Shown here: positions 8,546 through 15,403 of the stretch, in pieces
Position numbering within the stretch: position 1 is the stretch's first letter
How the letters are laid out: every line of letters starts with the position of its first letter
From: Parachryseolinea silvisoli
Lineage (GTDB): Bacteria > Bacteroidota > Bacteroidia > Cytophagales > Cyclobacteriaceae
DNA: 64,000 bases
NCBI RefSeq assembly: GCF_021190955.1
Contig: NZ_JAIOAO010000005.1
Span: 372,001-436,000 of the forward strand
Direction of reading: 5' to 3'
Position numbers and translations under genes: made by a program
Notes under the pieces: model-generated
The model's input: the letters and a program-made list of their open reading frames with translations, nothing else
The model's database searches: none
What the model was told of the DNA's origin: nothing

Positions 8546-9430
8546 TTATTGTGTTTTAGATCTTTGTTTTTCGTAATCGATCTTTCCGTAATCGCCATTA
8601 TAAAAATCCCGGTAGGCGTTGGCAATATCCAGCTTGGAATTCATGACAAATGGCCCCTCTGCGAAGACGGGTTCCTGATAGGTTTCGCCGCCAAACAATA
8701 AAAGGTCACAGGCTTCGGTGTTTGGGTTGCGGATTTCCAAACTCCCTTCCTTTCTGTCGAACTCGACAAAGTCACCATCGTTGAAATTTTCGTCGTTGAT
8801 CGTGGCAGACATGGTGGGCAAATAAGCAGCTACCTCCAGTTTATCCGCAAAGTTGACAGTAAAAACGGTATCCTGCTCCAGATGGATATGATACAGGAAC
8901 TGTTCTGAATAATCAGGTATCGGAGAGCTTAGATCCTCAAAAGAACCAACGATAACTTTGATCCAGCCACTTTTATCTGGTAAAGCTTTGTACGGCACTT
9001 CATTGCCTTCAATAGCCAAATATTCCGGCTTTTCGGCTTTGATCTTTGCCGGCAGGTTGATCCAGAATTGAAAGGCATGGATCAGTTTGGAATCCGTCCG
9101 GGAATCATAATTCAACGTTTCATCGTGAATGATCCCCTTCCCTGCCTTCATCCATTGAATTCCGCCCGAATGAACGATGGCATAGTTCCCGGCACCGTCG
9201 AAATGTTCGTCCTCGCCATTCAGGATGTAGGTCAACGTGGCAATGCCCCGGTGCGGATGAGCGCCGGTACCTTCCTTATTGATCTTAGTCTGGATCGTAG
9301 GAACGATATGATCCAGGAATACAAATGGACCCACAGCATCCGCGTATCTGTTAGCCAGTATACGGTATATTCTAAGGTCGCCTATATCTGCCCTTTGTCC
9401 CTTGGTGGAAAAGCTGCTTTTCTTTTTCAT
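8546..9430 (-). CDS. Pirin family protein (bicupin)
   Basis: A 294-residue bicupin. The iron ligands typical of pirins are visible: His58 and His60 in GAHPHRGIATLTY, His102 and Glu104 in GIIHDE, along with the GGIQWMKAGKG motif. A Pirin_C region begins around residue 170. Some pirins have quercetinase activity and others act as redox-sensing regulators; this sequence does not decide which. The gene points away from the Crp/Fnr gene; the 307-base gap between them carries a remnant of a flavin-dependent oxidoreductase gene. The VOC gene follows on the same strand. Confidence 0.92.
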   Translation of the reverse strand: MKKKSSFSTKGQRADIGDLRIYRILANRYADAVGPFVFLDHIVPTIQTKINKEGTGAHPHRGIATLTYILNGEDEHFDGAGNYAIVHSGGIQWMKAGKGIIHDETLNYDSRTDSKLIHAFQFWINLPAKIKAEKPEYLAIEGNEVPYKALPDKSGWIKVIVGSFEDLSSPIPDYSEQFLYHIHLEQDTVFTVNFADKLEVAAYLPTMSATINDENFNDGDFVEFDRKEGSLEIRNPNTEACDLLLFGGETYQEPVFAEGPFVMNSKLDIANAYRDFYNGDYGKIDYEKQRSKTQ

Positions 9431-9465
9431 AACATTTATTGTGAACGATTTAAATTTCTGTTGTT

Positions 9466-9570
9466 TTAGATGGTGGTTATCAGCCGTTTTCTGATCTGTG
9501 GGATCACTTTCGAACCGATCATTTCAACGGCCCGCATGGACTGCTAATGGGCTTTTTGCGCCTGGAATAA
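9466..9570 (-). pseudogene. Remnant of the C-terminus of a luciferase-like (LLM class) oxidoreductase
   Basis: The minus strand in frame reads LFQAQKAH, a TAG stop, then QSMRAVEMIGSKVIPQIRK and a normal end at 9466. This is the standard C-terminus of LLM-class flavin-dependent oxidoreductases (QxMRAVEMIGxxVIPxI). Upstream the frame is closed by TGA and no further family sequence is seen, so only about 34 codons remain. It suggests a deletion that removed most of a flavin enzyme gene next to pirin. The match is by recognition and not by search. Confidence 0.6.
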
Positions 9571-9737
9571 TCACTCTGTTTGTTTGTGATAACACAAATT
9601 TCATGATCCTGGCAGATCAGAAAGATGATGTATGTAGCAAAAAAATGTAGATAATTGTCGATAAATTCCCGACGCCGCAGGTGCCACGCTATGCGACGAT
9701 CGATAAATATTTAATCTTAAAAGATACGAGAGGTTTT

Positions 9738-10322
9738 ATGCACAACGCTTTCTTTGACTATCTGAAGAAATTCAGTTCTGAACCGCTTTCAGACGAGGAA
9801 AAGGCACTGATCAGACGGATATTTATTCCGTCCAAATTAAGAAAAAGACAATTTTTACTGCAGGCCGGGGACCAGTGTAAATATTTTGCATTTATCGTAA
9901 AAGGTGCGATGCGGATGTATTCCGTTGATGACGGAGGCGTTGAACACATCGTCCGGCTGGGTATTGAGGACTGGTGGATGGGTGATCGCGAAAGTTTTGT
10001 AGAATTCACGCCAAGCCGCTATCATATCGATGCCTGGGAGCACTGCGAGCTGCTTAATGTCACCCTGGAGGGCACGCTTGAATTGCAGGAAAAAATACCT
10101 GCGTTCTGTACGATGAAAATGAAGCTTGACGAGCGGAATATGATGGCCAACAACCGACGTCTTACCTCCACTATAAGCTCCCTGGCCGATAAGCGTTATA
10201 CCGATTTGGCAGAATGCTATCCTGAACTTATTGAACGTTTTCCGCAGCACATTATCGCATCCTATCTCGGCATCAATAAGGATACGCTGAGCCGTGTCAA
10301 ACGGCAGCACAATCTGAAATAG
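9738..10322 (+). CDS. Crp/Fnr-family transcriptional regulator
   Basis: I use the start at 9738 (MHNAFFDYLKKF, 194 residues); the frame is open 19 codons further up. Residues 20-130 are a cyclic-nucleotide-type beta-roll (ILRRK-like SKLRKRQFLLQAG, VKGAMRMY). The C-terminal helix-turn-helix is IIASYLGINKDTLSRVKRQ. The N-terminal cysteines that bind the Fe-S cluster in true Fnr are absent, so this is the common Bacteroidota type of unknown ligand. It could be the protein that reads the Crp/Fnr-type boxes at 10375, 11688 and 11711, but that link is an inference. An AT-rich hairpin followed by T residues closes the gene. Confidence 0.88.
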   Translation: MHNAFFDYLKKFSSEPLSDEEKALIRRIFIPSKLRKRQFLLQAGDQCKYFAFIVKGAMRMYSVDDGGVEHIVRLGIEDWWMGDRESFVEFTPSRYHIDAWEHCELLNVTLEGTLELQEKIPAFCTMKMKLDERNMMANNRRLTSTISSLADKRYTDLAECYPELIERFPQHIIASYLGINKDTLSRVKRQHNLK

Positions 10323-10349
10323 ATCCTTTTCTTCCTGCCCTTGCGAGAA

Positions 10350-10375
10350 AGTAGATTTTTATCTACTGCTTTTTG
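10350..10375 (+). terminator. Putative terminator after the Crp/Fnr gene
   Basis: Hairpin arms AGTAGAT (10350-10356) and ATCTACT (10361-10367) with a TTTT loop, followed by GCTTTTT. It begins 27 bases after the stop. The stem is AT-rich, so it is a weak candidate. Confidence 0.45.
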
Positions 10376-10419
10376 TGATAAATATCATCTTTCTCTTTTC
10401 GCCCGGTTGCAGAGATTTG
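10375..10419 (+). promoter_or_regulatory. Candidate Fnr-type box and -7 element of the YjdI/OsmC operon
   Basis: GTGAT-AAAT-ATCAT (10375-10388) has the Fnr core TGAT-N4-ATCA. A weak -7-like GAGATTTG lies at 10412-10419; centre-to-centre distance is 34 bp, equal to the spacing before the nos cluster, which would put the box near -41. The -7 match is poor, and the 5' leader would be about 90 bases. Confidence 0.4.
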
Positions 10420-10513
10420 CGTGTCAACTTATAACAAATGTCACGCAAGGCGAGCCTGACTCGCTATATGTGCCCTTTTGTAGGTTTCGGCATCAATCTG
10501 TAAAAAGCACGCT

Positions 10514-10750
10514 ATGGAAGTACTTAAATATCCGAACGGGGAAATAACGATCCTGTGGAAACCAAAAACATGTATTCATGCCGGCATCTGTGTCAGGACG
10601 CTGCCTCAGGTCTATGACCCGAAGGCGCGACCCTGGATACGTCCTGAAAATGCGACGACTCAGGAGCTGATCAACCAGGTCGCCAGCTGCCCTTCCGGGG
10701 CATTGACCATTATAACTGACGATGCCGAAAACGAAACTAAAGCACAATGA
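10514..10750 (+). CDS. YjdI-type divergent 4Fe-4S mono-cluster protein
   Basis: A 78-residue protein of the Fer4_19 (YjdI) family. Cys20, His22, Cys26 and Cys59 are the conserved metal-site residues (TCIHAGICV and VASCPSGAL). The family is thought to hold a single iron-sulfur cluster; its partner is unknown. The stop codon overlaps the next start in ATGA, which indicates translational coupling. In many Bacteroidota the gene travels with OsmC or GNAT genes, in line with a role in redox or stress chemistry. It begins about 190 bases after the Crp/Fnr gene, and a Crp/Fnr-type box lies in that gap. Confidence 0.88.
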   Translation: MEVLKYPNGEITILWKPKTCIHAGICVRTLPQVYDPKARPWIRPENATTQELINQVASCPSGALTIITDDAENETKAQ

Positions 10751-10878
10751 AAAATACCACACCAGTTTTTAAAGGCCGTGCTTACGACGAGGTGCAGCAA
10801 TCCCCTTATATAAATATAGCGTTCAGACGCCAACCCGCGCAATACGAGGATGTCCAAGAAAAGGACTGGCATCAATGA
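10747..10878 (+). CDS. Small 43-residue protein coupled to YjdI and OsmC genes
   Basis: The frame starts with the ATG that overlaps the YjdI stop (ATGA) and ends with the TGA that overlaps the OsmC start (ATGA). Two such four-base overlaps in a row make it a likely real gene. The product is 43 residues, soluble and charged, with the core GRAYDEVQQSPYINIAF and a WHQ end. I do not recognise the family. It could be an independent small protein or the shortened relic of a longer gene, for example an acetyltransferase often found here, kept because it couples translation. Confidence 0.6.
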   Translation: MKNTTPVFKGRAYDEVQQSPYINIAFRRQPAQYEDVQEKDWHQ

Positions 10879-11288
10879 AATACATGTTGGAAGCACCGGT
10901 AAGGGGGGCGATCGGCATCGAAAAATTCAAAACAGCCATTCACTGGAGAAATGGTGTCCTGATCGCGGACGAACCTGAAAAACTGGGCGGTAAGGATCTC
11001 GGGCCGGATCCATACACGCTCTTACTGTCATCCCTTGTTTCCTGCACACTGGCGACACTGCGGATGTATATTGATCATAAAGGTCTGGAGATCCCGGAGA
11101 TTGAGGTCGAGGCCAACATGTTCCAACGGATCGAGAACAACGGTACGGTCCTGCGTATCGACCGTAAGATCGACTTGAAGAATTTGGTTGATCCGGAGCT
11201 ACAAGAAAGGCTGATCCGGGTGGCTGAGGATTGCCCTGTATCCAAGATCTTAAAAGGAAATATCACCATCCAGACGGAACTTAAGTAA
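10875..11288 (+). CDS. OsmC/Ohr-family protein
   Basis: A 137-residue member of the OsmC fold. The two reactive cysteines are visible: one in LVSCTLATLRMY near residue 57 and one in EDCPVSKIL near 119. OsmC-type proteins reduce organic hydroperoxides through this cysteine pair. It is the last gene of the YjdI-small ORF-OsmC operon and overlaps the preceding gene by four bases. The subgroup is nearer to the YhfA/redox-disulfide branch than to Ohr, judged from the DPYTLLLSSL sequence, and the substrate is unknown. Confidence 0.9.
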   Translation: MKYMLEAPVRGAIGIEKFKTAIHWRNGVLIADEPEKLGGKDLGPDPYTLLLSSLVSCTLATLRMYIDHKGLEIPEIEVEANMFQRIENNGTVLRIDRKIDLKNLVDPELQERLIRVAEDCPVSKILKGNITIQTELK

Positions 11289-11301
11289 GAGGGCAAGTCA
11301 A

Positions 11302-11367
11302 ATGGAATTAAAGATCCTCGTGTTGCCGGGGCTATTGTTCGCAGTAGCGTTGTCCCACGCACAGTAA
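11302..11367 (+). pseudogene. Orphan signal peptide, probable decayed gene for an exported protein
   Basis: The frame encodes a textbook signal peptide (MELKILVLPGLLFAVALSHAQ) and then stops. In the same frame downstream to about 11520, short stretches such as LYTDLTAF and NFLNEYILPRLY are broken by TAG and TAA codons, which resembles an eroded outer-membrane or secreted protein. The remainder of the 11289-11687 gap holds no other gene that I can support. No family was identified. Confidence 0.35.
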
Positions 11368-11687
11368 TTCAGGCCTGCTGCGGTACGACGAGGGTCGTTC
11401 CGGTTTAAAAGACTGTATACGGACCTTACCGCTTTTAACAAGTGTACCCTTAACGTTACCTATAAAGATCGTTAGTCATAAAACTTCCTGAACGAGTATA
11501 TCCTGCCCCGTCTTTACTAAAATACGCAGGGCATAATTTTTAGCCAGCCAACCATTCAAACTATATAGGATAAAGTTATCAAGACAACCCATTTTATTTG
11601 GGCATTCTTTCCAAATCACCTACATTCCAATATCCATCGAAGGTATCTGGCATATCCGCCCCAGCCTGATTCTAAAAAGACTACGTA

Positions 11688-11701
11688 TTGACTTAAATCA
11701 T
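11688..11701. promoter_or_regulatory. Upstream Fnr/Nnr-like box of the nos cluster
   Basis: TTGAC-TTAA-ATCAT matches the TTGAY-N4-RTCAA consensus at nine of ten defined positions. It lies 23 bp (centre to centre) above a second box. Two sites would fit cooperative activation by Crp/Fnr-type regulators. Confidence 0.55.
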
Positions 11702-11705
11702 CCTC

Positions 11706-11729
11706 GCCTTATGATTTGAATCATAAGGC
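11706..11729. promoter_or_regulatory. Perfect palindrome with central Fnr-like box before the nos cluster
   Basis: Arms GCCTTATGATT and AATCATAAGGC are perfect over 11 bp with a two-base centre. The middle 14 bp (11711-11724, ATGAT-TTGA-ATCAT) carries the TGAT-N4-ATCA core of Fnr sites. Its centre (11717.5) is 34 bp from the centre of the -7-like box at 11748-11755, i.e. about -41.5 from the predicted start, the class II activator position. Confidence 0.65.
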
Positions 11730-11747
11730 ATGCGTTGTTTGCTACCG

Positions 11748-11755
11748 TACTTTAG
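11748..11755 (+). promoter_or_regulatory. Candidate -7 box of the nos cluster
   Basis: TACTTTAG matches TAnnTTTG at all but one defined base. It predicts a start near 11758-11759 and a leader of about 44 bases before the cytochrome start codon. A degenerate core promoter suits an activator-dependent gene. Confidence 0.5.
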
Positions 11756-11802
11756 GCTGTGAAAACGAGACTTTCCAATATTCAACCACGAACTGCAAAA
11801 CC

Positions 11803-12291
11803 ATGAAAAAACTATTTTCGATTCTCATCATCAGCGTATTGTTTATTGGCTGTGGGCCCGAAAAACCAAAAGAAAAGACGGAAAATGAGGATGACTCCTA
11901 TGAGTCTATACACGATGAGGCCAAAAATGCCATCGCCGAAAATGCGAACGAGGGGAAAGGAATAGGTCAGGTAAAAGAAGTTAAATTAAATACTCCCCTC
12001 GAACAAGAGCGCATTCCCCGGGGCCTTGCCATCTACGAAATGAAATGCCAGGCATGTCATAAACTTGATGACCAGCGCGTGGTGGGCCCGGGTTGGAAAA
12101 ACGTAACCAAGCGAAGAAAGCCAGAATGGATCATGAACATGGTCACCAATGTAGACATGATGCTGGAGAAAGACCCGGAAGCCCAAAAGCTGCTTGAACT
12201 CTGTCTGATGCGCATGCCGAATCAAAACGTATCTATCGGAGACGCCCGCGACATCCTCGAATTTATGCGCCAAAACGACGGCGAAAAGTAA
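11803..12291 (+). CDS. Lipoprotein c-type cytochrome of the nos cluster
   Basis: The true start is taken at 11803 (MKKLFSILII), giving 162 residues with a lipobox cysteine at position 17 (VLFIGC). The acidic linker (residues 20-60) is followed by one heme site, CQACH at residues 82-86, and a MPNQNV segment near 146 that likely supplies the axial Met. Lipid anchoring and the position directly before nosZ fit an electron donor to nitrous oxide reductase in the clade II clusters, which carry small cytochromes in place of NosR. The first gene of the operon, it follows the double Fnr-like promoter; nosZ starts 23 bases later. Confidence 0.9.
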   Translation: MKKLFSILIISVLFIGCGPEKPKEKTENEDDSYESIHDEAKNAIAENANEGKGIGQVKEVKLNTPLEQERIPRGLAIYEMKCQACHKLDDQRVVGPGWKNVTKRRKPEWIMNMVTNVDMMLEKDPEAQKLLELCLMRMPNQNVSIGDARDILEFMRQNDGEK

Positions 12292-12314
12292 TATTCAATC
12301 TTACTATCTACTAT

Positions 12315-14303
12315 ATGTCCATGAAAAATAAAGTACTGTGGGGAATGGCTGGAATCTTTATAGCTTTTTCTCTTTCAAATTGTAGACCAAACGTACCTGG
12401 TAGCGTCGCTACCGGCGATGCCGCGTCTAAAGTCTACGTGGCGCCAGGAAAATATGACGAATTTTACAATATCGTATCCGGCGGATTTAACGGCCAGATC
12501 GGAATCTATGGCATCCCGTCCGGAAGGTTATTTCGCATCCTACCGGTATTCTCGTTAAGCCCCGAAAGCGGCTACGGATTCAGTGAAGAGACGAAGCCGA
12601 TGTTGAACACGTCGCATGGATTCGTGCCTTGGGACGACCTGCATCACATTGCCCTTTCTACAACAAACGGAGAGCATGATGGCCGATGGGCTTTTGCCAA
12701 TGGCAACAATACACCGCGCGTAGCCCGCATTGATCTTAGAACATTTCGAACCGCGGAAATCCTCGAACTCCCGAACAGCGGCGGAAATCACTCCTCCCCT
12801 TTTATTACAGAAAACACAGAATATGTTATTGCCGGTACACGGTTTAGTATTCCAATCGGTGACAACAAAGATGTACCGATCAGTACGTACAAGGAAAATT
12901 TTAAAGGGACAGTTAGTTTCATCCACGTTGACTCTGTGTCGGGACGCTTGAAGATCGCGTTCCAACTACTCACCCCCGGTGTAAACTTTGATCTCGCGCG
13001 GGCCGGTAAAGGCCCGTCGCACGGATGGTTTTTCTTCTCCTGCTATAACACAGAACAAGCCTATACCCTGCTGGAAGTAAATGCCTCCCAAAAGGACAAA
13101 GACTTTATTATGGCTGTAAATTGGAAAAAAGCAGAAGAATATATCAAAGCCGGTAAAGGGAAAAAGACCAATGCAAAATACGCGCACAATGTCTATAGTG
13201 ACGAGACCCACTCGGCCACCTCAACCATTCTCACAGAAGTACTCCAGTTAGACCCGGCAGAATTAAAGGATATCATTTACTTCATTCCATGCCCTAAATC
13301 GCCTCACGGCTGCGACGTAAACCCTTCGGGCGAATATATCGTCAGCAGTGGAAAGCTGGCCGCGCTTATTCCTGTTTTCTCATTCGCGAAAGTGATGAAA
13401 GCGATTGAAAATAAAGATTTCGAAGGAGATTTTGCCGGAATTCCGGTGATTAAGTATGAGTCAGCCCTTCATGGCGAAGTAAAGAAACCAGGACTTGGAC
13501 CTTTGCACACAGAGTTTGACGAGAAAGGAAACGCCTACACGTCGATGTTCGTGTCTTCTGAAATTGTAAAATGGAATGTGGAAAGTCTCGAAGTACTCGA
13601 CAGAGTTCCTACCTACTATTCTATCGGACACTTGTCTATACCTGGCGGCCCTACCCGTAAGCCCCATGGCAAATACGTGATTGCTTATAACAAGATCACA
13701 AAAGACAGGTACCTGCCCACCGGCCCCGAGTTAACGCAGTCGGCACAGATCTATGACATCTCCGGCGACAAAATGCAATTGCTGTTAGACTTCCCGACCA
13801 CGGGCGAGCCACATTATGCCGAAGCGATTCCGGCAGAAATGTTAATGCCCAAATCCACCAAGATATTTAAGCTGGAAGAGAATAAACATCCGTATGCGGC
13901 GCTTGGAGAAGGTAAAACAAAAGTAGAACGCAAGGGAAAAGAAATACATGTATACATGACCGCCATACGTTCACACCTTACCCCTGACAACATCGAAGGA
14001 ATACGCGTTGGCGACGAAGTGTACTTCCATGTTACCAACCTGGAACAGGATTGGGACGTGCCCCACGGTTTCGCAATAAAGGGAGCCTTAAATTCAGAAA
14101 TCCTTATTATGCCAGGTGAAACACAAACTCTAAAATGGTTGCCGCTCACACCGGGTATAACACCTTTCTATTGCACGGACTTTTGTTCAGCCCTTCACCA
14201 GGAAATGTCAGGCTATGCAAGAGTATCTCCCGCGGGCAGCAAAACAGAATTAAAATTTTCAACCGGAAAAATCGAACCCCAGGCCAGCAGTGCCGGGCAG
14301 TAG
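12315..14303 (+). CDS. nosZ: Nitrous oxide reductase, clade II (Sec-type)
   Basis: A 662-residue protein that reduces N2O to N2. A lipoprotein-like Sec signal (lipobox ending at Cys23) replaces the twin-arginine signal of clade I, which is the hallmark of clade II. Residues 40-510 are the seven-bladed propeller; the His residues of the CuZ site are seen in DDLHHIAL (near 113), in the GEHDGR segment and in SGGNHSSP. The C-terminal cupredoxin domain holds the CuA ligands Cys620, Cys624, His628 and Met631 (FYCTDFCSALHQEM). The protein is full length with no damage visible. A second possible start lies two codons in. It is followed by a stem-loop and the accessory genes. Confidence 0.97.
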   Translation: MSMKNKVLWGMAGIFIAFSLSNCRPNVPGSVATGDAASKVYVAPGKYDEFYNIVSGGFNGQIGIYGIPSGRLFRILPVFSLSPESGYGFSEETKPMLNTSHGFVPWDDLHHIALSTTNGEHDGRWAFANGNNTPRVARIDLRTFRTAEILELPNSGGNHSSPFITENTEYVIAGTRFSIPIGDNKDVPISTYKENFKGTVSFIHVDSVSGRLKIAFQLLTPGVNFDLARAGKGPSHGWFFFSCYNTEQAYTLLEVNASQKDKDFIMAVNWKKAEEYIKAGKGKKTNAKYAHNVYSDETHSATSTILTEVLQLDPAELKDIIYFIPCPKSPHGCDVNPSGEYIVSSGKLAALIPVFSFAKVMKAIENKDFEGDFAGIPVIKYESALHGEVKKPGLGPLHTEFDEKGNAYTSMFVSSEIVKWNVESLEVLDRVPTYYSIGHLSIPGGPTRKPHGKYVIAYNKITKDRYLPTGPELTQSAQIYDISGDKMQLLLDFPTTGEPHYAEAIPAEMLMPKSTKIFKLEENKHPYAALGEGKTKVERKGKEIHVYMTAIRSHLTPDNIEGIRVGDEVYFHVTNLEQDWDVPHGFAIKGALNSEILIMPGETQTLKWLPLTPGITPFYCTDFCSALHQEMSGYARVSPAGSKTELKFSTGKIEPQASSAGQ

Positions 14304-14331
14304 GACCAAATTCATAGTTTGCAGGTTGAAG

Positions 14332-14368
14332 GCGTCCCGATTAAATCCTCGGGGATTTGACGGGGCGC
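14332..14368 (+). other. Intercistronic stem-loop between nosZ and the accessory genes
   Basis: Outer arms GCGTCCC (14332-14338) and GGGGCGC (14362-14368, one G-U pair) and inner arms AAATCC (14343-14348) and GGATTT (14353-14358) around a TCGG tetraloop. No T-tract follows, so it is not a standard terminator. It may stabilise the nosZ message or lower downstream expression. Confidence 0.45.
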
Positions 14369-14393
14369 TCATTGAAAAACATCTTAATGAAGA

Positions 14394-14981
14394 ATGAAAA
14401 ATTTAAAGCCCATCTCCAGAATTGCCATTGCGTTGTCAGCCTTACTGATGGTGTCGGCCTATTTTTTGCCTTTATGGAGAATTCTGATGTGGGCGCCGCA
14501 ATACCCTGAATGGCTGGGTTTAAAAATCTGGATAAATAATATAACCGGCGATTTAAACACCATCAACGCCTTGAACCATTATATTGGTATGAAGCACATC
14601 AAGGTCGAGATGTTTCCCGAGTTTAATTATCTGCCGTACATTGTCGCCGGCATCATTGGTTTCGGCCTATTGGCTCCGATCATTAACAAGCGCTGGAGCC
14701 TGTTCGTGTACCTGGGTTTACTCATCGCCGCAGGTGTCGGCGCGATTGTAGATTTTTATTTATGGGGATATGACTATGGACACAACCTCGATCCTACTGC
14801 TGCTATTCAGGTTCCTGGAATGTCCTATCAGCCTCCCCTAATAGGCACGAAGCAGCTTCTAAATTTTACTGCATTCTCTGGTCCCGACGTTGGCGGCTGG
14901 GTATTCATCGGCTCGGCTATTATCGTTGCGATGGTGATCGTATTTGAAATAGTCATTAACAGAAAAAAAACAACGACATGA
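14394..14981 (+). CDS. Membrane protein of the clade II nos cluster
   Basis: A 195-residue protein with four predicted transmembrane helices (about 10-30, 80-97, 103-121 and 165-187) and a periplasmic loop between the first two. The loop holds LNHYIGMKHI, whose His, Met and His residues could bind copper, and a second loop holds Tyr, Asp and His residues. A protein of this kind between nosZ and nosL is common in Bacteroidota nos clusters, but its function is unknown. Its stop overlaps the nosL start by four bases (ATGA), so it is translationally coupled. A role in copper delivery or in electron transfer is inferred only. Confidence 0.8.
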   Translation: MKNLKPISRIAIALSALLMVSAYFLPLWRILMWAPQYPEWLGLKIWINNITGDLNTINALNHYIGMKHIKVEMFPEFNYLPYIVAGIIGFGLLAPIINKRWSLFVYLGLLIAAGVGAIVDFYLWGYDYGHNLDPTAAIQVPGMSYQPPLIGTKQLLNFTAFSGPDVGGWVFIGSAIIVAMVIVFEIVINRKKTTT

Positions 14982-15403
14982 AACCATTCGTATTTGCTTT
15001 ATTCTTATTCCTTATCGGCTGCGCAGCTGAACCAGAGCCATTGGCGTATGGAAAAGATCAATGCCATGCCTGTAAGATGACGCTTATGGATCGCAAGTTC
15101 GGAGCAGAACTGGTGACCAAAAAGGGCAAGGTCTACAAATTTGACGATATCAACTGCCTGTTCAACTTTTACAAAGGTACGGACGTGAGCAAGGAAGACT
15201 ATCAGCATACACTGGTGATCGACTTTTCGCAGCCCGAAAAACTCATCGATGCACAAAAAGCATACTTCCTAAAATCCAGCGAAGTGATGAGCCCGATGGC
15301 AAGCGGCGTTGCAGCTTTTGAATTTCAAAATTCAGAGTTGACTACAAACTGGCAAGCCACTCCATTAACCTGGCAAGAGCTGGAGAAACAATTCGGCGAA
15401 TGA
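14978..15403 (+). CDS. nosL: NosL copper-chaperone lipoprotein
   Basis: A 141-residue lipoprotein with lipobox Cys15 (FLIGC). The NosL copper-binding region is QCHACKMTLMDRKFGAEL (Cys29, Cys32, Met34 nearby), and the rest follows the NosL fold (KFDDINCLF, the PLxWQE end). NosL delivers Cu(I) for the CuZ site of NosZ. It overlaps the previous and the next gene by four bases each, so the accessory genes form one tightly coupled unit. Confidence 0.93.
   Translation: MKPFVFALFLFLIGCAAEPEPLAYGKDQCHACKMTLMDRKFGAELVTKKGKVYKFDDINCLFNFYKGTDVSKEDYQHTLVIDFSQPEKLIDAQKAYFLKSSEVMSPMASGVAAFEFQNSELTTNWQATPLTWQELEKQFGE

Noticed and set aside
10493-10896. Minus-strand open frames over the YjdI gene
   Set aside because: They mirror the coding strand of a recognised family and have no independent support.
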